Part shown: piece by piece, positions 1 through 8,714 of the stretch
Layout of the letters: every line of letters begins with the position of its first letter
Numbering within the stretch: position 1 is the first letter of the stretch
Source of the DNA: Chitinophaga pinensis
GTDB lineage: Bacteria > Bacteroidota > Bacteroidia > NS11-12g > UBA955
Length of the DNA: 48,106 nucleotides
Assembly: GCA_945860565.1 (NCBI GenBank)
Contig: CAMAQS010000010.1
Coordinates: 1 to 48,106 of the forward strand
Direction of reading: 5' to 3'
Position numbers and translations under genes: made by a program
Notes under the pieces: generated by a model
What the model was told of the DNA's origin: nothing
Databases searched by the model: none
The model's input: the letters and a program-made list of their open reading frames with translations, nothing else

Positions 1-783
1 TTCTATCGGGCTGCCATTCGCAACAACAAACAAGTGAAATTTAAAATGCTTCACTTCTTTATCAATACCGGCATTTATGATACTGCTTACTATTGGAATG
101 AATTGCACAAGTGTCTTAGAGTGTATTGCGAATTGAAAAAAGAGTGTCCCGACTTAGATACCTTAAATATAGGTGGTGGTTTCCCAATTAAAAACAGCAT
201 CAACTTCCAATACGATTATGAATATATGGCCACCGAGATTGTGAGTCAAATCAAACAGGTTTGCGATGAGAACAACATTCCAGAACCGGATATCTTCACA
301 GAATTTGGCTCCTACACAGTAGGTGAAGCAGGTGGAGCCATCTTTTCTGTATTGGATCAAAAATCTCAAAACGACAGAGAAAAATGGAACATGATTGATT
401 CAAGTTTCATGACTCAGCTGCCTGATGCTTGGGCCATCAACAAGAAGTTCATTATGTTGCCCATTAACCGTTGGCATGAAGATTATGAGCGTGTTTTGTT
501 GGGAGGTATCACGTGCGACAGTGACGATTATTACAACTCCGAGCAGCATATCAATGCCATTTACTTGCCCACTTACTCGAAAGAACAACCTCTGTATATA
601 GGATTCTTCCACACTGGAGCGTATCAGGAGAGTATAGGTGGATATGGTGGCATACAACACTGTTTGACACCATCGCCCAAACATGTCATCATTGACAGAG
701 ATGAAAACAACGACTATACCTTCCGTTTGTTCTCTAAGGAACAGAGTTATAAGAGTATGTTAAAGACGCTTGGTTATTTTTAA
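1..783 (+). CDS. speA: Arginine decarboxylase, C-terminal part (5' truncated by window edge)
   Basis: This is the C-terminal part of a PLP-dependent fold-III decarboxylase, which converts arginine to agmatine in polyamine synthesis. The frame is open from base 1, so the first in-frame ATG at 46 is internal and the gene begins outside the window. Visible motifs are the phosphate-binding loop LNIGGGFP, the segment FTEFGSY that corresponds to the conserved glutamate-glycine loop, and GGITCDSDD near the end, which carries the catalytic cysteine-aspartate pair typical of the ornithine/arginine/diaminopimelate decarboxylase family. The N-terminal half with the PLP lysine is missing. Its 3' end overlaps the convergent symporter gene by 24 bp. 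Other fold-III decarboxylases are possible, but the length and the C-terminal sequence style fit the Bacteroidota SpeA-like group. Confidence 0.85.
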   Translation, partial: FYRAAIRNNKQVKFKMLHFFINTGIYDTAYYWNELHKCLRVYCELKKECPDLDTLNIGGGFPIKNSINFQYDYEYMATEIVSQIKQVCDENNIPEPDIFTEFGSYTVGEAGGAIFSVLDQKSQNDREKWNMIDSSFMTQLPDAWAINKKFIMLPINRWHEDYERVLLGGITCDSDDYYNSEQHINAIYLPTYSKEQPLYIGFFHTGAYQESIGGYGGIQHCLTPSPKHVIIDRDENNDYTFRLFSKEQSYKSMLKTLGYF

Positions 784-2250
784 CACAAGCCAATAACCTA
801 TAAAAGAAAACAATCCATTCAGCAGAATCAGTTCAAACCCAAATTGGTATTTCCAATTCCAAGAATCCCATCCTAGGGATTGGGTTATGAACTGATTTTT
901 TGCTAGTATCCAACAGAGTATTGGGGCAATTAGACTCACCCAAACTATTCCTAAACCATCTGGTTTAAACTTGGTAAATATACCCAAAGCGAATAAGCCA
1001 AGTAAGGGTCCATACGTGTAATTGGCCAAGGATAAAACCACATCTATGATGGCACCGTTTGAAAATTCATAAAATCCCAATATAGAAAGCAACAACAAAA
1101 AGGCAAATAGAATGTGCAGTTGGTTGCGTATTTTTTGTTTTTTGCTGTCGCTCCAGCTGTCTTTGGCGTTTATCCCCAACAAATCAAAATAAGTGCTTGT
1201 AGTGAGTGTGGTTAACACGCTGTCTGCACTGGAAAATGTGGCAGCAGACAAACCAAGTACAAAAGCCATACCGGCAAAAGGTCCCAAATATTGTAATGCA
1301 ATGATTGGAAAGTACATATCTGTTTTCACAGATGGGTCTGTTAACATGGCTGGATTGACTTGTTTTAAGTATTCCACCATAAACACGCCTAGACTCACGA
1401 ATAGAAAGTTAACAATTAGCACCACGAATGCGGTGGTAATCATGTTCTTTTGGGATTCTTGAGGCGTTTTGCAACTGAGGTTTTTCTGCATCATGTTCTG
1501 ATCTAAACCTGTCATGGCGATGCAAATAAACATCCCCCCAATAAATTGTTTTCCAAAAAAAGTAGGACTCCATACATCCCAATTAAAAAACGAAACGTAG
1601 GGTGAATGTTCTAGAATGCTGAAATAACCCTCATGTGTATTCAGTCCCAACAATATGGTTGAAATGCACACCACCAATCCCCCAATAAGAAAAACACTCT
1701 GTAATGCATCGGTAAAAACCAATGTTCTTATTCCGCCTTTAATGGTATAGGCCAAAATCAATATGATGATGAACGTAACGGTAAATACAAAAGGCACCCC
1801 CCAAGCGTTAAACAAAAATGTTTGTAAAATATCTGCGGTTAAATACAATCTACCTGCACTGCCTAACAATCTGGAAACAATAAAAAAGAAGGCGCCGGTA
1901 CGCTGATGTATGATTCCAAATCGTTGATATAAATAGGTATAAATGCTGGTAACGTTGTGTTTATAGTACAAAGGCAGCAAAACATAGGCAATAACTAAAT
2001 ATCCAACAAAATAGCCCATCACCACTTGCATATAATAGAAATTGTTGGTTTTTACAGCACCCGGAACACCGATAAAACTGACTCCACTCATGGAGTCGGA
2101 CAACATTCCCAATGCCACCATCCACCATAAACTCTCTTTGTTTCCCAAGAAGTAACTGCTAGAATTGGCTTTTCTGCCGGTAATAAAACCAATTGTTAAT
2201 AGAATTAAAAAATAGCTTATAAGTCCGGTAAAAATTAAAGTTGGCGTCAT
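760..2250 (-). CDS. Sodium:solute symporter family protein
   Basis: This 496-residue protein is very hydrophobic, with about 13 predicted membrane segments, as in the SSS/SLC5 family of inner-membrane Na+-coupled transporters. The N-terminal segment GMLSDSMSGVSFIGVPG resembles the first core helix of SSS transporters, where small Ser/Ala residues help form the sodium site. A further SSS-like stretch, GLSAATFSSADSVLTTL, lies near residue 335 and matches the sodium-binding helix of the second repeat. The substrate cannot be read from sequence. Its ATG overlaps the stop of the upstream secreted-protein gene (ATGA), so it is probably the last gene of the 6313-to-760 operon. Its 3' end runs 24 bp into the convergent arginine decarboxylase gene. 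Confidence 0.88.
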   Translation of the reverse strand: MTPTLIFTGLISYFLILLTIGFITGRKANSSSYFLGNKESLWWMVALGMLSDSMSGVSFIGVPGAVKTNNFYYMQVVMGYFVGYLVIAYVLLPLYYKHNVTSIYTYLYQRFGIIHQRTGAFFFIVSRLLGSAGRLYLTADILQTFLFNAWGVPFVFTVTFIIILILAYTIKGGIRTLVFTDALQSVFLIGGLVVCISTILLGLNTHEGYFSILEHSPYVSFFNWDVWSPTFFGKQFIGGMFICIAMTGLDQNMMQKNLSCKTPQESQKNMITTAFVVLIVNFLFVSLGVFMVEYLKQVNPAMLTDPSVKTDMYFPIIALQYLGPFAGMAFVLGLSAATFSSADSVLTTLTTSTYFDLLGINAKDSWSDSKKQKIRNQLHILFAFLLLLSILGFYEFSNGAIIDVVLSLANYTYGPLLGLFALGIFTKFKPDGLGIVWVSLIAPILCWILAKNQFITQSLGWDSWNWKYQFGFELILLNGLFSFIGYWLVLKITKRL

Positions 2251-4742
2251 TTTCTTTTTTGTTTTATTCCCAAATATTTGGAAATAGATTCTGTGGTAAA
2301 TTGCTGTTTTGGAAGTGCAGTTAAGTCTATGTAAGTGGTGGTATTGTCTTTGATGTTTAATTTCCGAAAGGCCTCCCCGGAAATAACATACACATTGCCC
2401 ATTTTGTCTTTTGTTGCTATGGCCAATAACTTTTTGGGGTCAATTTTTAGGTCGAATCTATCTTTACCTGAAATTTGCAAAGCACTTTGTGGGGTTTGGG
2501 TCAATACCATCATTGTATGGGTTTCTAAAGGTATTTTTCCTGCCTGACACAGTATCAGTTCATATTGATTGGGTGTTGTCATTGCATACGGTTTAGCATA
2601 ACAAAATTGTCCGAAACTGCGAATTTTATAACCTCCCCTACTTTGTGCATTCTTAAGTCGATCGGAACCAAAAATAGAACCGAGTGAAGTACCGATTTCT
2701 TGATTTTGTTTTGCATTTTCCACTTCTTCTAGTGCAAGGGCTTTTTGATTTCTTAAAGTATGGTATTGGGTAAGTAGTCGTTGGAATTTCGCCTCTTCTT
2801 TGGCTTGTTTTTTGGGGGATCCTTGGTAGCGGTTGTTTGGAGTGAGCAAATCAATTTCCCATATTCCATCCGTGGTTTTTAACTCCATGGTCACGGAAGT
2901 TGCCGTATTGACCAAACGCATATCGATAATTTTCTTCGACTTAAAAAAACCAGAAATGGCATTTCTATTCGCCGAAGATTTAAATGCAAAAATATAGGAT
3001 TTAAAAGCCACTAACTCCGGAAAAAGCTTCATGGATTGGTCGTATATTTCGAATTCTTGGACGTTTTTCTCTGATTTGTTCGAATTTGGAATAATTCTGA
3101 TTCGAATTAAAGGCCTACCGCGGGTAAGTTTAAATGGATTCTGTTTTGGTTCGCCAGTGAAATTAACCAAATGTCCTTTATACGGATAAATGTTAACGGT
3201 ATTCTCACGCGGTGGCATAAGGTAATTGTATCCTTGCTTTTCAAAACGGTCGTTTAATCCTTCCACGTTGGTAGAAGATTGAATGTGTGCAGTTTGTTTA
3301 CCCGAATGAAATTGGTAAAAGTCAATTTTGGCAATAAAATCGTCTATAAAGGAATAATCGTAATCGTGAAAATGCTCCCAACTGTGTTTTTCCGTTTTGT
3401 AAGCGTAAAAGCGAGAGCTGTCTGCAAAGTTTGCCACGAAACGGACATCCATAAAATATCCAGGCCTGAGTTTCAATACTTCATTTCCTGCAAACGCTTG
3501 AATGTTAATATAAGAACCCACATCTAAAAGATAATTTGTATTGGCTGAATCGTAACCCAAATGGATTCCTTGCGAAAAAATCCTTTCAGGATTGTCGGCA
3601 TATTGAATGTTCAGTTGGTATGATTTTAACCAAACCTCCCCATTTTGTTTTTGCAGGGCATTTTTGGGTATTGAAAGGGCCCATTTTGCATCTCCTAAAA
3701 ACAATTCATCTCGGTCTGCTTGTCCGTGAAACTGAAATGTACCATCCGTAAAGTCAGAAACCAACGATTTTGAAAGTCCATTTTTAAAGGGACTTTTTCC
3801 ATCCGATTGCAAGTAACCAACGTACTTGGCAAAGTCTAAGGTAGCCACTTCCTCATCGTACCAAAGCGTATTTGGGTCTATATCGCGGGTTGGAAAAATG
3901 GTATGTATGTAATCAATGTCCGAATTGAGCAATTTAGGCACTGTAGATAAATACCGCAAGGGCATAAAAATGTCTTTTCGTGCGAATCCCATATTTGGAC
4001 CTTGTCCTACAGTGATTGTTTTTTCATCTACGGCTACGGGCAAAATAGATTCTCCCATTTCGTCCATTAATATTCCTGTGGCAATATCTGCACCATCTAT
4101 TACATCTAAATATTTGATTTGTTTTAACTTAGAAACGGATTTCGGCAAGTCGGTAATTTGTGGAACACTTACACCAAAACGTTTTAACTTGGGCATATTG
4201 TTTTGTACTGTGGAAATGAGCGATTCCATTTCCGCACGGTTAAAATCCCCCAATAGGGTGATTTCACGACAACTTTTCCATGTTTTTAAAAATTCCCAAC
4301 TTTCGGGAGCAGTTTCAAAATGAAGGGTTATTTTTTGAATGAGCGACCATTGATTGTTTAAAAGAATGGCATCTTCCCGGTCATGTGGGATATAGAGATA
4401 AACAGAGGGCACCCATTCTAAGTAAAAGAGATCTGCGTCTGAAAGAATGCCTTGAAATTTAAAGAGTTGTATTTCGTCTAGCGCATCTATTTTCGCGGAA
4501 ATGGCAGAAACGGCGTTGATATCTACTTCGCCATCGATGCGCAATTTTTCAATGTGTCTAAAATTAGGTAAATGTGATTCTACGAATTTTAATTGTTTGG
4601 TATTTTGGATGAGTAAATTGCTCTGATAAACATTTTTTATAGATTCTGGTTTGAGGTAAACAGATTGGGCAAATAAAGTTTCAAAAGCATTGAATAACAA
4701 TGCTGTAATTAATAATTTACGATATTTAAAAAATCCGATCAA
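2247..4742 (-). CDS. Large secreted protein of unknown function with LRR-like N-terminal half
   Basis: I do not recognise a family for this 831-residue protein. A signal peptide is visible (hydrophobic LLITALLFNAFETLFAQ). Residues of about 60-220 have a leucine/isoleucine periodicity (LEKLRI-, LKRFGV-, IKYLDV-like segments) that resembles irregular leucine-rich repeats. The C-terminal half has a charged, possibly helical stretch (KKQAKEEAKFQRLLTQYHTLR) followed by beta-rich sequence. No T9SS sorting domain is present. The start is TTG, directly after the TAA of the upstream 148-residue gene. The next ATG is far downstream and would lose the signal peptide, so TTG is preferred. It lies in an operon with the NlpC/P60 hydrolase and overlaps the symporter gene by 4 bp. 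An envelope role is an inference from context only. Confidence 0.75.
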   Translation of the reverse strand: MIGFFKYRKLLITALLFNAFETLFAQSVYLKPESIKNVYQSNLLIQNTKQLKFVESHLPNFRHIEKLRIDGEVDINAVSAISAKIDALDEIQLFKFQGILSDADLFYLEWVPSVYLYIPHDREDAILLNNQWSLIQKITLHFETAPESWEFLKTWKSCREITLLGDFNRAEMESLISTVQNNMPKLKRFGVSVPQITDLPKSVSKLKQIKYLDVIDGADIATGILMDEMGESILPVAVDEKTITVGQGPNMGFARKDIFMPLRYLSTVPKLLNSDIDYIHTIFPTRDIDPNTLWYDEEVATLDFAKYVGYLQSDGKSPFKNGLSKSLVSDFTDGTFQFHGQADRDELFLGDAKWALSIPKNALQKQNGEVWLKSYQLNIQYADNPERIFSQGIHLGYDSANTNYLLDVGSYINIQAFAGNEVLKLRPGYFMDVRFVANFADSSRFYAYKTEKHSWEHFHDYDYSFIDDFIAKIDFYQFHSGKQTAHIQSSTNVEGLNDRFEKQGYNYLMPPRENTVNIYPYKGHLVNFTGEPKQNPFKLTRGRPLIRIRIIPNSNKSEKNVQEFEIYDQSMKLFPELVAFKSYIFAFKSSANRNAISGFFKSKKIIDMRLVNTATSVTMELKTTDGIWEIDLLTPNNRYQGSPKKQAKEEAKFQRLLTQYHTLRNQKALALEEVENAKQNQEIGTSLGSIFGSDRLKNAQSRGGYKIRSFGQFCYAKPYAMTTPNQYELILCQAGKIPLETHTMMVLTQTPQSALQISGKDRFDLKIDPKKLLAIATKDKMGNVYVISGEAFRKLNIKDNTTTYIDLTALPKQQFTTESISKYLGIKQKRK

Positions 4743-5189
4743 TTATTTAAAAAAACGACCAAACATGCCTCCCATTTTACCCAATATTCCGGTGTCTAGG
4801 CCTAAAAATTGCATCATGCCTTGGGTATTTTGGGCATATCCACCAGATTGGTATCTAAATTTTAATCCGTCTAATATAAATGCCAAAATTTCTTTTGCCA
4901 GTTCTTCCTTTTTGGTTTGCTCCCAGTTTAAACCATAATAAGATTGTGTGCAGGTAGTTATAAGTTCTTGATAGTATGAGCTGGCGGCCAAAGCGCTGCC
5001 ACCTCCCGTTGCAAGTTGTTGCAATTCAGATACTTTTCCAGACATGGCTAATTTTTGCAAATATTGTGTGCAGGCATTTAGGGTAAGATCCATGTGGGCT
5101 TCAGTTTGTGCAGGTTGAAATTGATATTTCTCTCCATATAAACGGTGAAAATCCGGTTTCATTTCATTGATGTATTCTTGTAACTTCAT
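4743..5189 (-). CDS. Conserved-looking small cytoplasmic protein, unknown function
   Basis: This 148-residue protein has no signal peptide and no family I recognise. It appears mostly helical, with several Gln/Tyr-rich helices, a central Gly-Gly-Gly-Ser-Ala-Leu turn, and a C-terminal glycine/methionine-rich amphipathic tail (ILGKMGGMFGRFFK) that could bind a membrane or a partner. It overlaps the NlpC/P60 gene by 4 bp (ATGA) and abuts the 831-residue secreted protein gene with no gap, so translation of the three is probably coupled. That tight packing suggests a shared function, but nothing in the sequence itself names one. Confidence 0.75.
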   Translation of the reverse strand: MKLQEYINEMKPDFHRLYGEKYQFQPAQTEAHMDLTLNACTQYLQKLAMSGKVSELQQLATGGGSALAASSYYQELITTCTQSYYGLNWEQTKKEELAKEILAFILDGLKFRYQSGGYAQNTQGMMQFLGLDTGILGKMGGMFGRFFK

Positions 5190-5923
5190 GTCATTCTTTT
5201 TATATGTGCAAGTGTGTGGGTTAATTTTTGGGTATTCGTATTTACAATTCCCTCTGTGGTAAGGATGTCTTGTCTCACCATTCCGGAGGCATGTATAATT
5301 TGGTTATGGTTTGTAATCACTCCAACATGTGTGATTTTGCCTAAATGATTTGCAAAAAACGCCAAATCGCCATATTGTTGATTTTCAAAAGGAATGGTTT
5401 CTCCCACTTCTGCTTGTTGATAGGCATCACGTGGCAATGAAATACCCAACAATCGGGCATATACTTGGGTTAATCCACTGCAATCTAGGCCAAAAATTGA
5501 ACGTCCCCCCCACAAATAAGGCGCATTTAAAAACTGCAACAACATTTTCTCTGCATTGGGTTCTTTCTTTTCTTGGGGGATGATGAACGCGGTTTCATGT
5601 AAATTTATCACACCCGAAGGGGGCATCAATGAGCCGGGAGAGAGATTGATTATTTGGGAGTTATCTGAAGATATGGCAGCCGTTTGATAAGGAATACAAA
5701 CGGTATAAGTTTCATGTTCAGAGGAAAATGGATGAAGGTAACTTTGTGGAATAAAGCCCAAATAATGGTCTGAATTTGTCTTGACTTCTAGCCAATCACC
5801 ATGTATTTGAATGAGTGAACAGGTTTCACCAAACAACAGGGAACTGACCATTTCGGAGGTGCTAGAGGCAGAGGCCCTTAACGGAATCCAAGAAAGAAGG
5901 CAAATATACTGTGGCGAAGACAT
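5186..5923 (-). CDS. NlpC/P60 family cell-wall hydrolase with SH3-like N-terminus
   Basis: This predicted C40-family peptidase cleaves peptide stems of peptidoglycan. The ATG at 5923 gives 245 residues. The longer frame to 5962 would need a TTG and adds a non-homologous-looking tail. Residues of about 15-110 look like one or two bacterial SH3 domains (LEVKTNSDHYLGFIPQSYL). The catalytic domain covers about 125-240: FGLDCSGLTQ holds Cys148, ITHVGVI holds His199, and IIHASG holds His211, completing the Cys-His-His triad. WGGRSIFGLDCSG is the typical family signature. No signal peptide is evident, so export is uncertain. It follows the ferredoxin gene by 42 bp and overlaps the 148-residue gene by 4 bp. 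The architecture resembles YkfC/DppVI-type dipeptidyl peptidases, which act on recycled muropeptides. Confidence 0.88.
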   Translation of the reverse strand: MSSPQYICLLSWIPLRASASSTSEMVSSLLFGETCSLIQIHGDWLEVKTNSDHYLGFIPQSYLHPFSSEHETYTVCIPYQTAAISSDNSQIINLSPGSLMPPSGVINLHETAFIIPQEKKEPNAEKMLLQFLNAPYLWGGRSIFGLDCSGLTQVYARLLGISLPRDAYQQAEVGETIPFENQQYGDLAFFANHLGKITHVGVITNHNQIIHASGMVRQDILTTEGIVNTNTQKLTHTLAHIKRMT

Positions 5924-5965
5924 AGTGTACGGCAAAGATGCACCGTTTCTGTGAAATCGCAAATA

Positions 5966-6313
5966 TTATAAATGCAATCGGTTTTTACGGTCGAGCAGTA
6001 CTTCTACCGATTCTACGTGGTCTGGATCGGGTACGCAGCAATCTACTGGACAAACAGCGGCACACTGAGGTTCTTCGTGAAAACCGGTGCATTCGGTACA
6101 TTTGTCGGGAACAATATAATATACTTCGCTGCTTACAGGAGCAAATTTTTCATTTACATCTACGGTATTGCCGTTGGCCATTTTAAAGGTGCCCAAAACG
6201 CCGGTTCCCTCCGCAATAGCCCATTCCACTCCCGCTTCATAAATGGCATTATTGGGACATTCGGGCTCACAGGCTCCGCAGTTAATGCATTCTTCGGTTA
6301 TAATAATTGCCAT
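5966..6313 (-). CDS. 2[4Fe-4S] dicluster ferredoxin
   Basis: This 115-residue soluble electron carrier has two cysteine sets. C9, C12, C15 and C19 form CxxCxxCxxxCP. C72, C75, C84 and C88 form CxxCx8CxxxCP, followed by C92 and C93. The spacing between the second pair of cysteines is the variant found in the short Bacteroidota and Allochromatium-type ferredoxins, in which one cluster has a very low potential. The ATG at 6313 is chosen because the protein then begins MAIIITEECINCGAC, the usual family start; the longer frame adds six unrelated residues. It is the first gene of the minus-strand group, with a promoter-like box just upstream, and diverges from the phosphodiesterase gene at 6375. 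Confidence 0.95.
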   Translation of the reverse strand: MAIIITEECINCGACEPECPNNAIYEAGVEWAIAEGTGVLGTFKMANGNTVDVNEKFAPVSSEVYYIVPDKCTECTGFHEEPQCAAVCPVDCCVPDPDHVESVEVLLDRKNRLHL

Positions 6314-6328
6314 GAATAATAATTGGTG

Positions 6329-6360
6329 CAAATTTACAACCGTTTTGTATTTTCGAACAA
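6329..6360 (-). promoter_or_regulatory. Candidate Bacteroidota promoter for the ferredoxin operon
   Basis: On the minus strand TAAATTTG (6329-6336) matches the Bacteroidota -7 consensus TAnnTTTG exactly. A TTG at 6358-6360 sits 21 bp upstream, as expected for the -33 element. The box ends 15 bp before the ATG at 6313, giving a short leader. This is a pattern match only. Confidence 0.45.
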
Positions 6361-6374
6361 TATTTTTTAAACAA

Positions 6375-6881
6375 ATGGAATTTGCAATTATTAGCGATAT
6401 ACACGACCGAATGGATCGGTTAGAAGCCTGTTTGAGCCTGTTGGCAGAGAGAGAAGTGAAACACGTAATTGTGTGTGGGGATTTTTGTTCACCATTTGTG
6501 GTTCAAAGATTGGGGGAAAGCGGTTTAGAAGTGCATGGGGTGTTTGGAAACAACGATGGAGACCGCTTTTTAATGAGCAAAAAAGCCGAAGCGTTTCCCA
6601 ATGTGCATTTGTACGGTGAATATATCGGCGATATGGACACTTTATTGGAAATCGATGGTGTGAAAATTGGGGTAACCCACTACCCTTTTTATGCGAAAAC
6701 CATGGTAAAAACAGGATGGTATGACGCAGTATTTTTTGGGCATACCCATACTTACTTTAAGCAAAAGTTTGGAAAATCATTGTTTATGAATCCAGGTGAA
6801 ATTGCAGGAATTAAAGAAACACCAGGGTTTGTGATTTACGATACTGAATTCAACAGCAGCGAACGAATTGAGTTAAATTAG
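6375..6881 (+). CDS. Metallophosphoesterase, YfcE/MJ0936-type phosphodiesterase
   Basis: This 168-residue calcineurin-like phosphoesterase has a full set of metal ligands: D8 and H10 (SDIHD), D36 (CGDFCSP), N59 (GNND), H102 (THYP), and H123 and H125 (GHTHT). Size and motif spacing fit the small YfcE/MJ0936 group of metal-dependent phosphodiesterases acting on general phosphodiester substrates in the cytoplasm. The physiological substrate is unknown. The ATG at 6375 is chosen because the protein starts directly with the first beta strand; the longer frame from 6243 reads through the ferredoxin gene on the opposite strand. The stop codon overlaps the stop of the convergent uridine-kinase-like gene. 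Confidence 0.9.
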   Translation: MEFAIISDIHDRMDRLEACLSLLAEREVKHVIVCGDFCSPFVVQRLGESGLEVHGVFGNNDGDRFLMSKKAEAFPNVHLYGEYIGDMDTLLEIDGVKIGVTHYPFYAKTMVKTGWYDAVFFGHTHTYFKQKFGKSLFMNPGEIAGIKETPGFVIYDTEFNSSERIELN

Positions 6882-7528
6882 AGCAACTGCTGCACCGTGG
6901 GGTGTGCTTTTTGCTTGATAATCTCAATTATTTTTCGTATATTCTCTTCTCCAGTTCCTGTATTTTCAACTACCAAATCACAACGGTTTTTGTGTGGCAG
7001 GATGAACTGTTCATAAGCGGGTAAAACATGGTGGTTCCATTGGTGACGGCTTCTGGATTCGGGGATGTTTCTTTCTGCGATGTCTCTGGCCAAGCGTCTT
7101 TCGAAACACAAATCGATGTCACATTCAACAAACAACCGAACTTCCAACAATTGGTCAACCGGTTCAAATTCCATCACAAACAAACCTTCAACGATTAAAA
7201 TGGGCGCAGGGGATAAAATCTCTATCACTTCTGGAGCATCGTAGTGTTCAAATTGATATTTTTTTAATACTACAGGATGGTATTCTATCAGTTGCATTAA
7301 ATCCTGATGAAACTTTTCGGAGTACAATGCAGAGGGAAGGTCGTAATTGGCTTCCCCTTTATCGTCAATAAGCTGTTCTTCAAGGGGTTTGTAATAATCA
7401 TCGAATCCCACAATGGTTAGATGATCGCCCAGTTTTTCTTTAAGTTTATTGACAAAATAGGATTTACCCGAACCTGAAAGTCCTGTTAATCCAACTACAA
7501 GAGGTTCAATATTATGGGTGGGATTCAT
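6878..7528 (-). CDS. Uridine kinase family protein
   Basis: This 216-residue P-loop kinase is of the uridine kinase/phosphoribulokinase family. The Walker A motif GLSGSGKS lies at residues 16-23. GFDDYYKPL follows at about 42 and contains the substrate-binding aspartate and tyrosines. ILIVEGLFVME near 110 matches the conserved VEGxF element, and RRLARDIAER near 140 matches the lid. The family phosphorylates uridine and cytidine in pyrimidine salvage, but this protein is somewhat divergent from canonical Udk, so another small-molecule substrate is possible. Its ATG overlaps the stop of the upstream MORN-type gene by one base (TAATG), which suggests coupled translation. Confidence 0.85.
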   Translation of the reverse strand: MNPTHNIEPLVVGLTGLSGSGKSYFVNKLKEKLGDHLTIVGFDDYYKPLEEQLIDDKGEANYDLPSALYSEKFHQDLMQLIEYHPVVLKKYQFEHYDAPEVIEILSPAPILIVEGLFVMEFEPVDQLLEVRLFVECDIDLCFERRLARDIAERNIPESRSRHQWNHHVLPAYEQFILPHKNRCDLVVENTGTGEENIRKIIEIIKQKAHPTVQQLL

Positions 7529-8670
7529 TATTCGTAAATCTTGCCTTCGAGTAATTCTCCTTTATCTGAATACCATTGTTCTAAAAGCAAATCTCCTTCA
7601 GAATCGAAATACTGCCAGTGGCCAATTTTAATTCCGTGGTCAAAGGCCCCTTCCCTTTTTTGAAAACTGGTAACTTGTCCATACTTCCAATATCCATGAG
7701 CATAACCTGAATCAAACTGACCAATTGTTTCAATGGCAAAATGGGCTTTTTCCTTTTCATTGCCCTCTTTTTCTTTATATTCAACGTATAAACCTTCTGG
7801 GTCACCATTCAAAAATGATTGCATTTTAAGGGTATCGCCAAACATGTTGTAATCTACAAAAGTGCCATTTTTAAGTCCATTTTTCCACTCTCCGGATTTG
7901 ATAATAGTGCAACTTAGAACGTCCCAAGCCTTTTGTACGCTATCCAATTTTCCATTTTTGTAATATTCTTCCAGGGCAGCACAACCCGTGCGGTGAAAGA
8001 CATAATTTGGACCATTTAAGATACCCGAATCATTGAATACTTTAAAATAACGCACTTCACCATCTGGAAAGAATCCGTAGTGCGCTCCCACTGGGATGCC
8101 CATGCTATAATGTGATTCAGTTTCTTTGGTACCATTTTCAAAAAACGCATCACAATTGCCATGTCTCTTTCCTGCTTTGTAGTTATTGAAGTAATAGGTT
8201 TTACCAGATTTATAGTAGCCTTGCACGGTTCCACTGAGTTCACCGTCTTGAAATTCACCTTTAACTTCTAATTCTCCAGATTCGTAATAATAGTAAAAAG
8301 GACCTTCTTTTGTTCCCTTTATATAGGTTTCGCGCAATGAGAACTTGCCATTTGCACGGTATTGTCGGTACTCTCCACTTAATAAACCATCCTCACAGAA
8401 GCCTTCTACAGTGGTTACAGGAGGTTTATTTGGATTTTGTGGGTCTGGTTTAAGCACGTCATAAAATCTACCTGTAAAAGGCACATTGTTTTGCCAAAAT
8501 TTACCTTCATTGTCGATGGTAAGTGTATTGTATCGGACCCTTTTTGGTGTTTCTTGTTTTTTGCTATTTGGCTTGGAACCATTTTGGGCAAAGGCAGTTT
8601 GGGTAAAACATCCCCCAAAAAAAAGGAAAGCAATTACCAGGGAAATGTTCAATAATTTGATTTTAGGCAT
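7528..8670 (-). CDS. Secreted YwqK/MORN-repeat protein
   Basis: This 380-residue exported protein has an N-terminal signal sequence (hydrophobic ISLVIAFLFFGGC followed by FTQTAFAQ). Either lipoprotein processing at the Cys or signal peptidase I cleavage after AFA is possible. The rest is built of YwqK/MORN-type repeats of roughly 22 residues with the core G-x-a-x-x-Y-Y-x-x-G-x-x, for example YYYYESGELEVKGEF, GYYKSGKTYYFNNY and GHWQYFDSEGDLLLEQWY. Such repeats form antiparallel beta sheets and are common in Bacteroidota envelope proteins; the function is generally unknown. The annotation 'YwqK family antitoxin' is often applied to such proteins but no toxin lies next to it. It is co-transcribed with the uridine-kinase-like gene. 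Confidence 0.85.
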   Translation of the reverse strand: MPKIKLLNISLVIAFLFFGGCFTQTAFAQNGSKPNSKKQETPKRVRYNTLTIDNEGKFWQNNVPFTGRFYDVLKPDPQNPNKPPVTTVEGFCEDGLLSGEYRQYRANGKFSLRETYIKGTKEGPFYYYYESGELEVKGEFQDGELSGTVQGYYKSGKTYYFNNYKAGKRHGNCDAFFENGTKETESHYSMGIPVGAHYGFFPDGEVRYFKVFNDSGILNGPNYVFHRTGCAALEEYYKNGKLDSVQKAWDVLSCTIIKSGEWKNGLKNGTFVDYNMFGDTLKMQSFLNGDPEGLYVEYKEKEGNEKEKAHFAIETIGQFDSGYAHGYWKYGQVTSFQKREGAFDHGIKIGHWQYFDSEGDLLLEQWYSDKGELLEGKIYE

Positions 8671-8675
8671 TGGTG

Positions 8676-8683
8676 CAAATTTA
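8676..8683 (-). promoter_or_regulatory. Candidate -7 box upstream of the MORN-repeat gene
   Basis: TAAATTTG on the minus strand matches TAnnTTTG exactly and ends five bases before the ATG at 8670. No clear TTG is seen at the -33 distance. If used, the transcript would be almost leaderless. Confidence 0.3.
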
Positions 8684-8695
8684 AGATTGAATTGT

Positions 8696-8703
8696 TAGTT
8701 TTG
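8696..8703 (+). promoter_or_regulatory. Candidate -7 box upstream of the MmcQ/YjbR gene
   Basis: TAGTTTTG on the plus strand matches TAnnTTTG and lies 11 bases before the GTG start at 8715. It is divergent from the box at 8676-8683, so the two genes may be fired from back-to-back promoters. The -33 region is weak. Confidence 0.35.
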
Positions 8704-8714
8704 CATACTATAAC

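Noticed and set aside
3916-4323. 135-codon plus-strand frame opposite the 831-residue protein gene
   Set aside because: It is a shadow of the real gene on the minus strand, with no start signal or protein-like composition.
7528-8670. Toxin-antitoxin module based on the YwqK annotation
   Set aside because: The protein is exported and no toxin-like gene is adjacent; the neighbour is a uridine-kinase-like enzyme.
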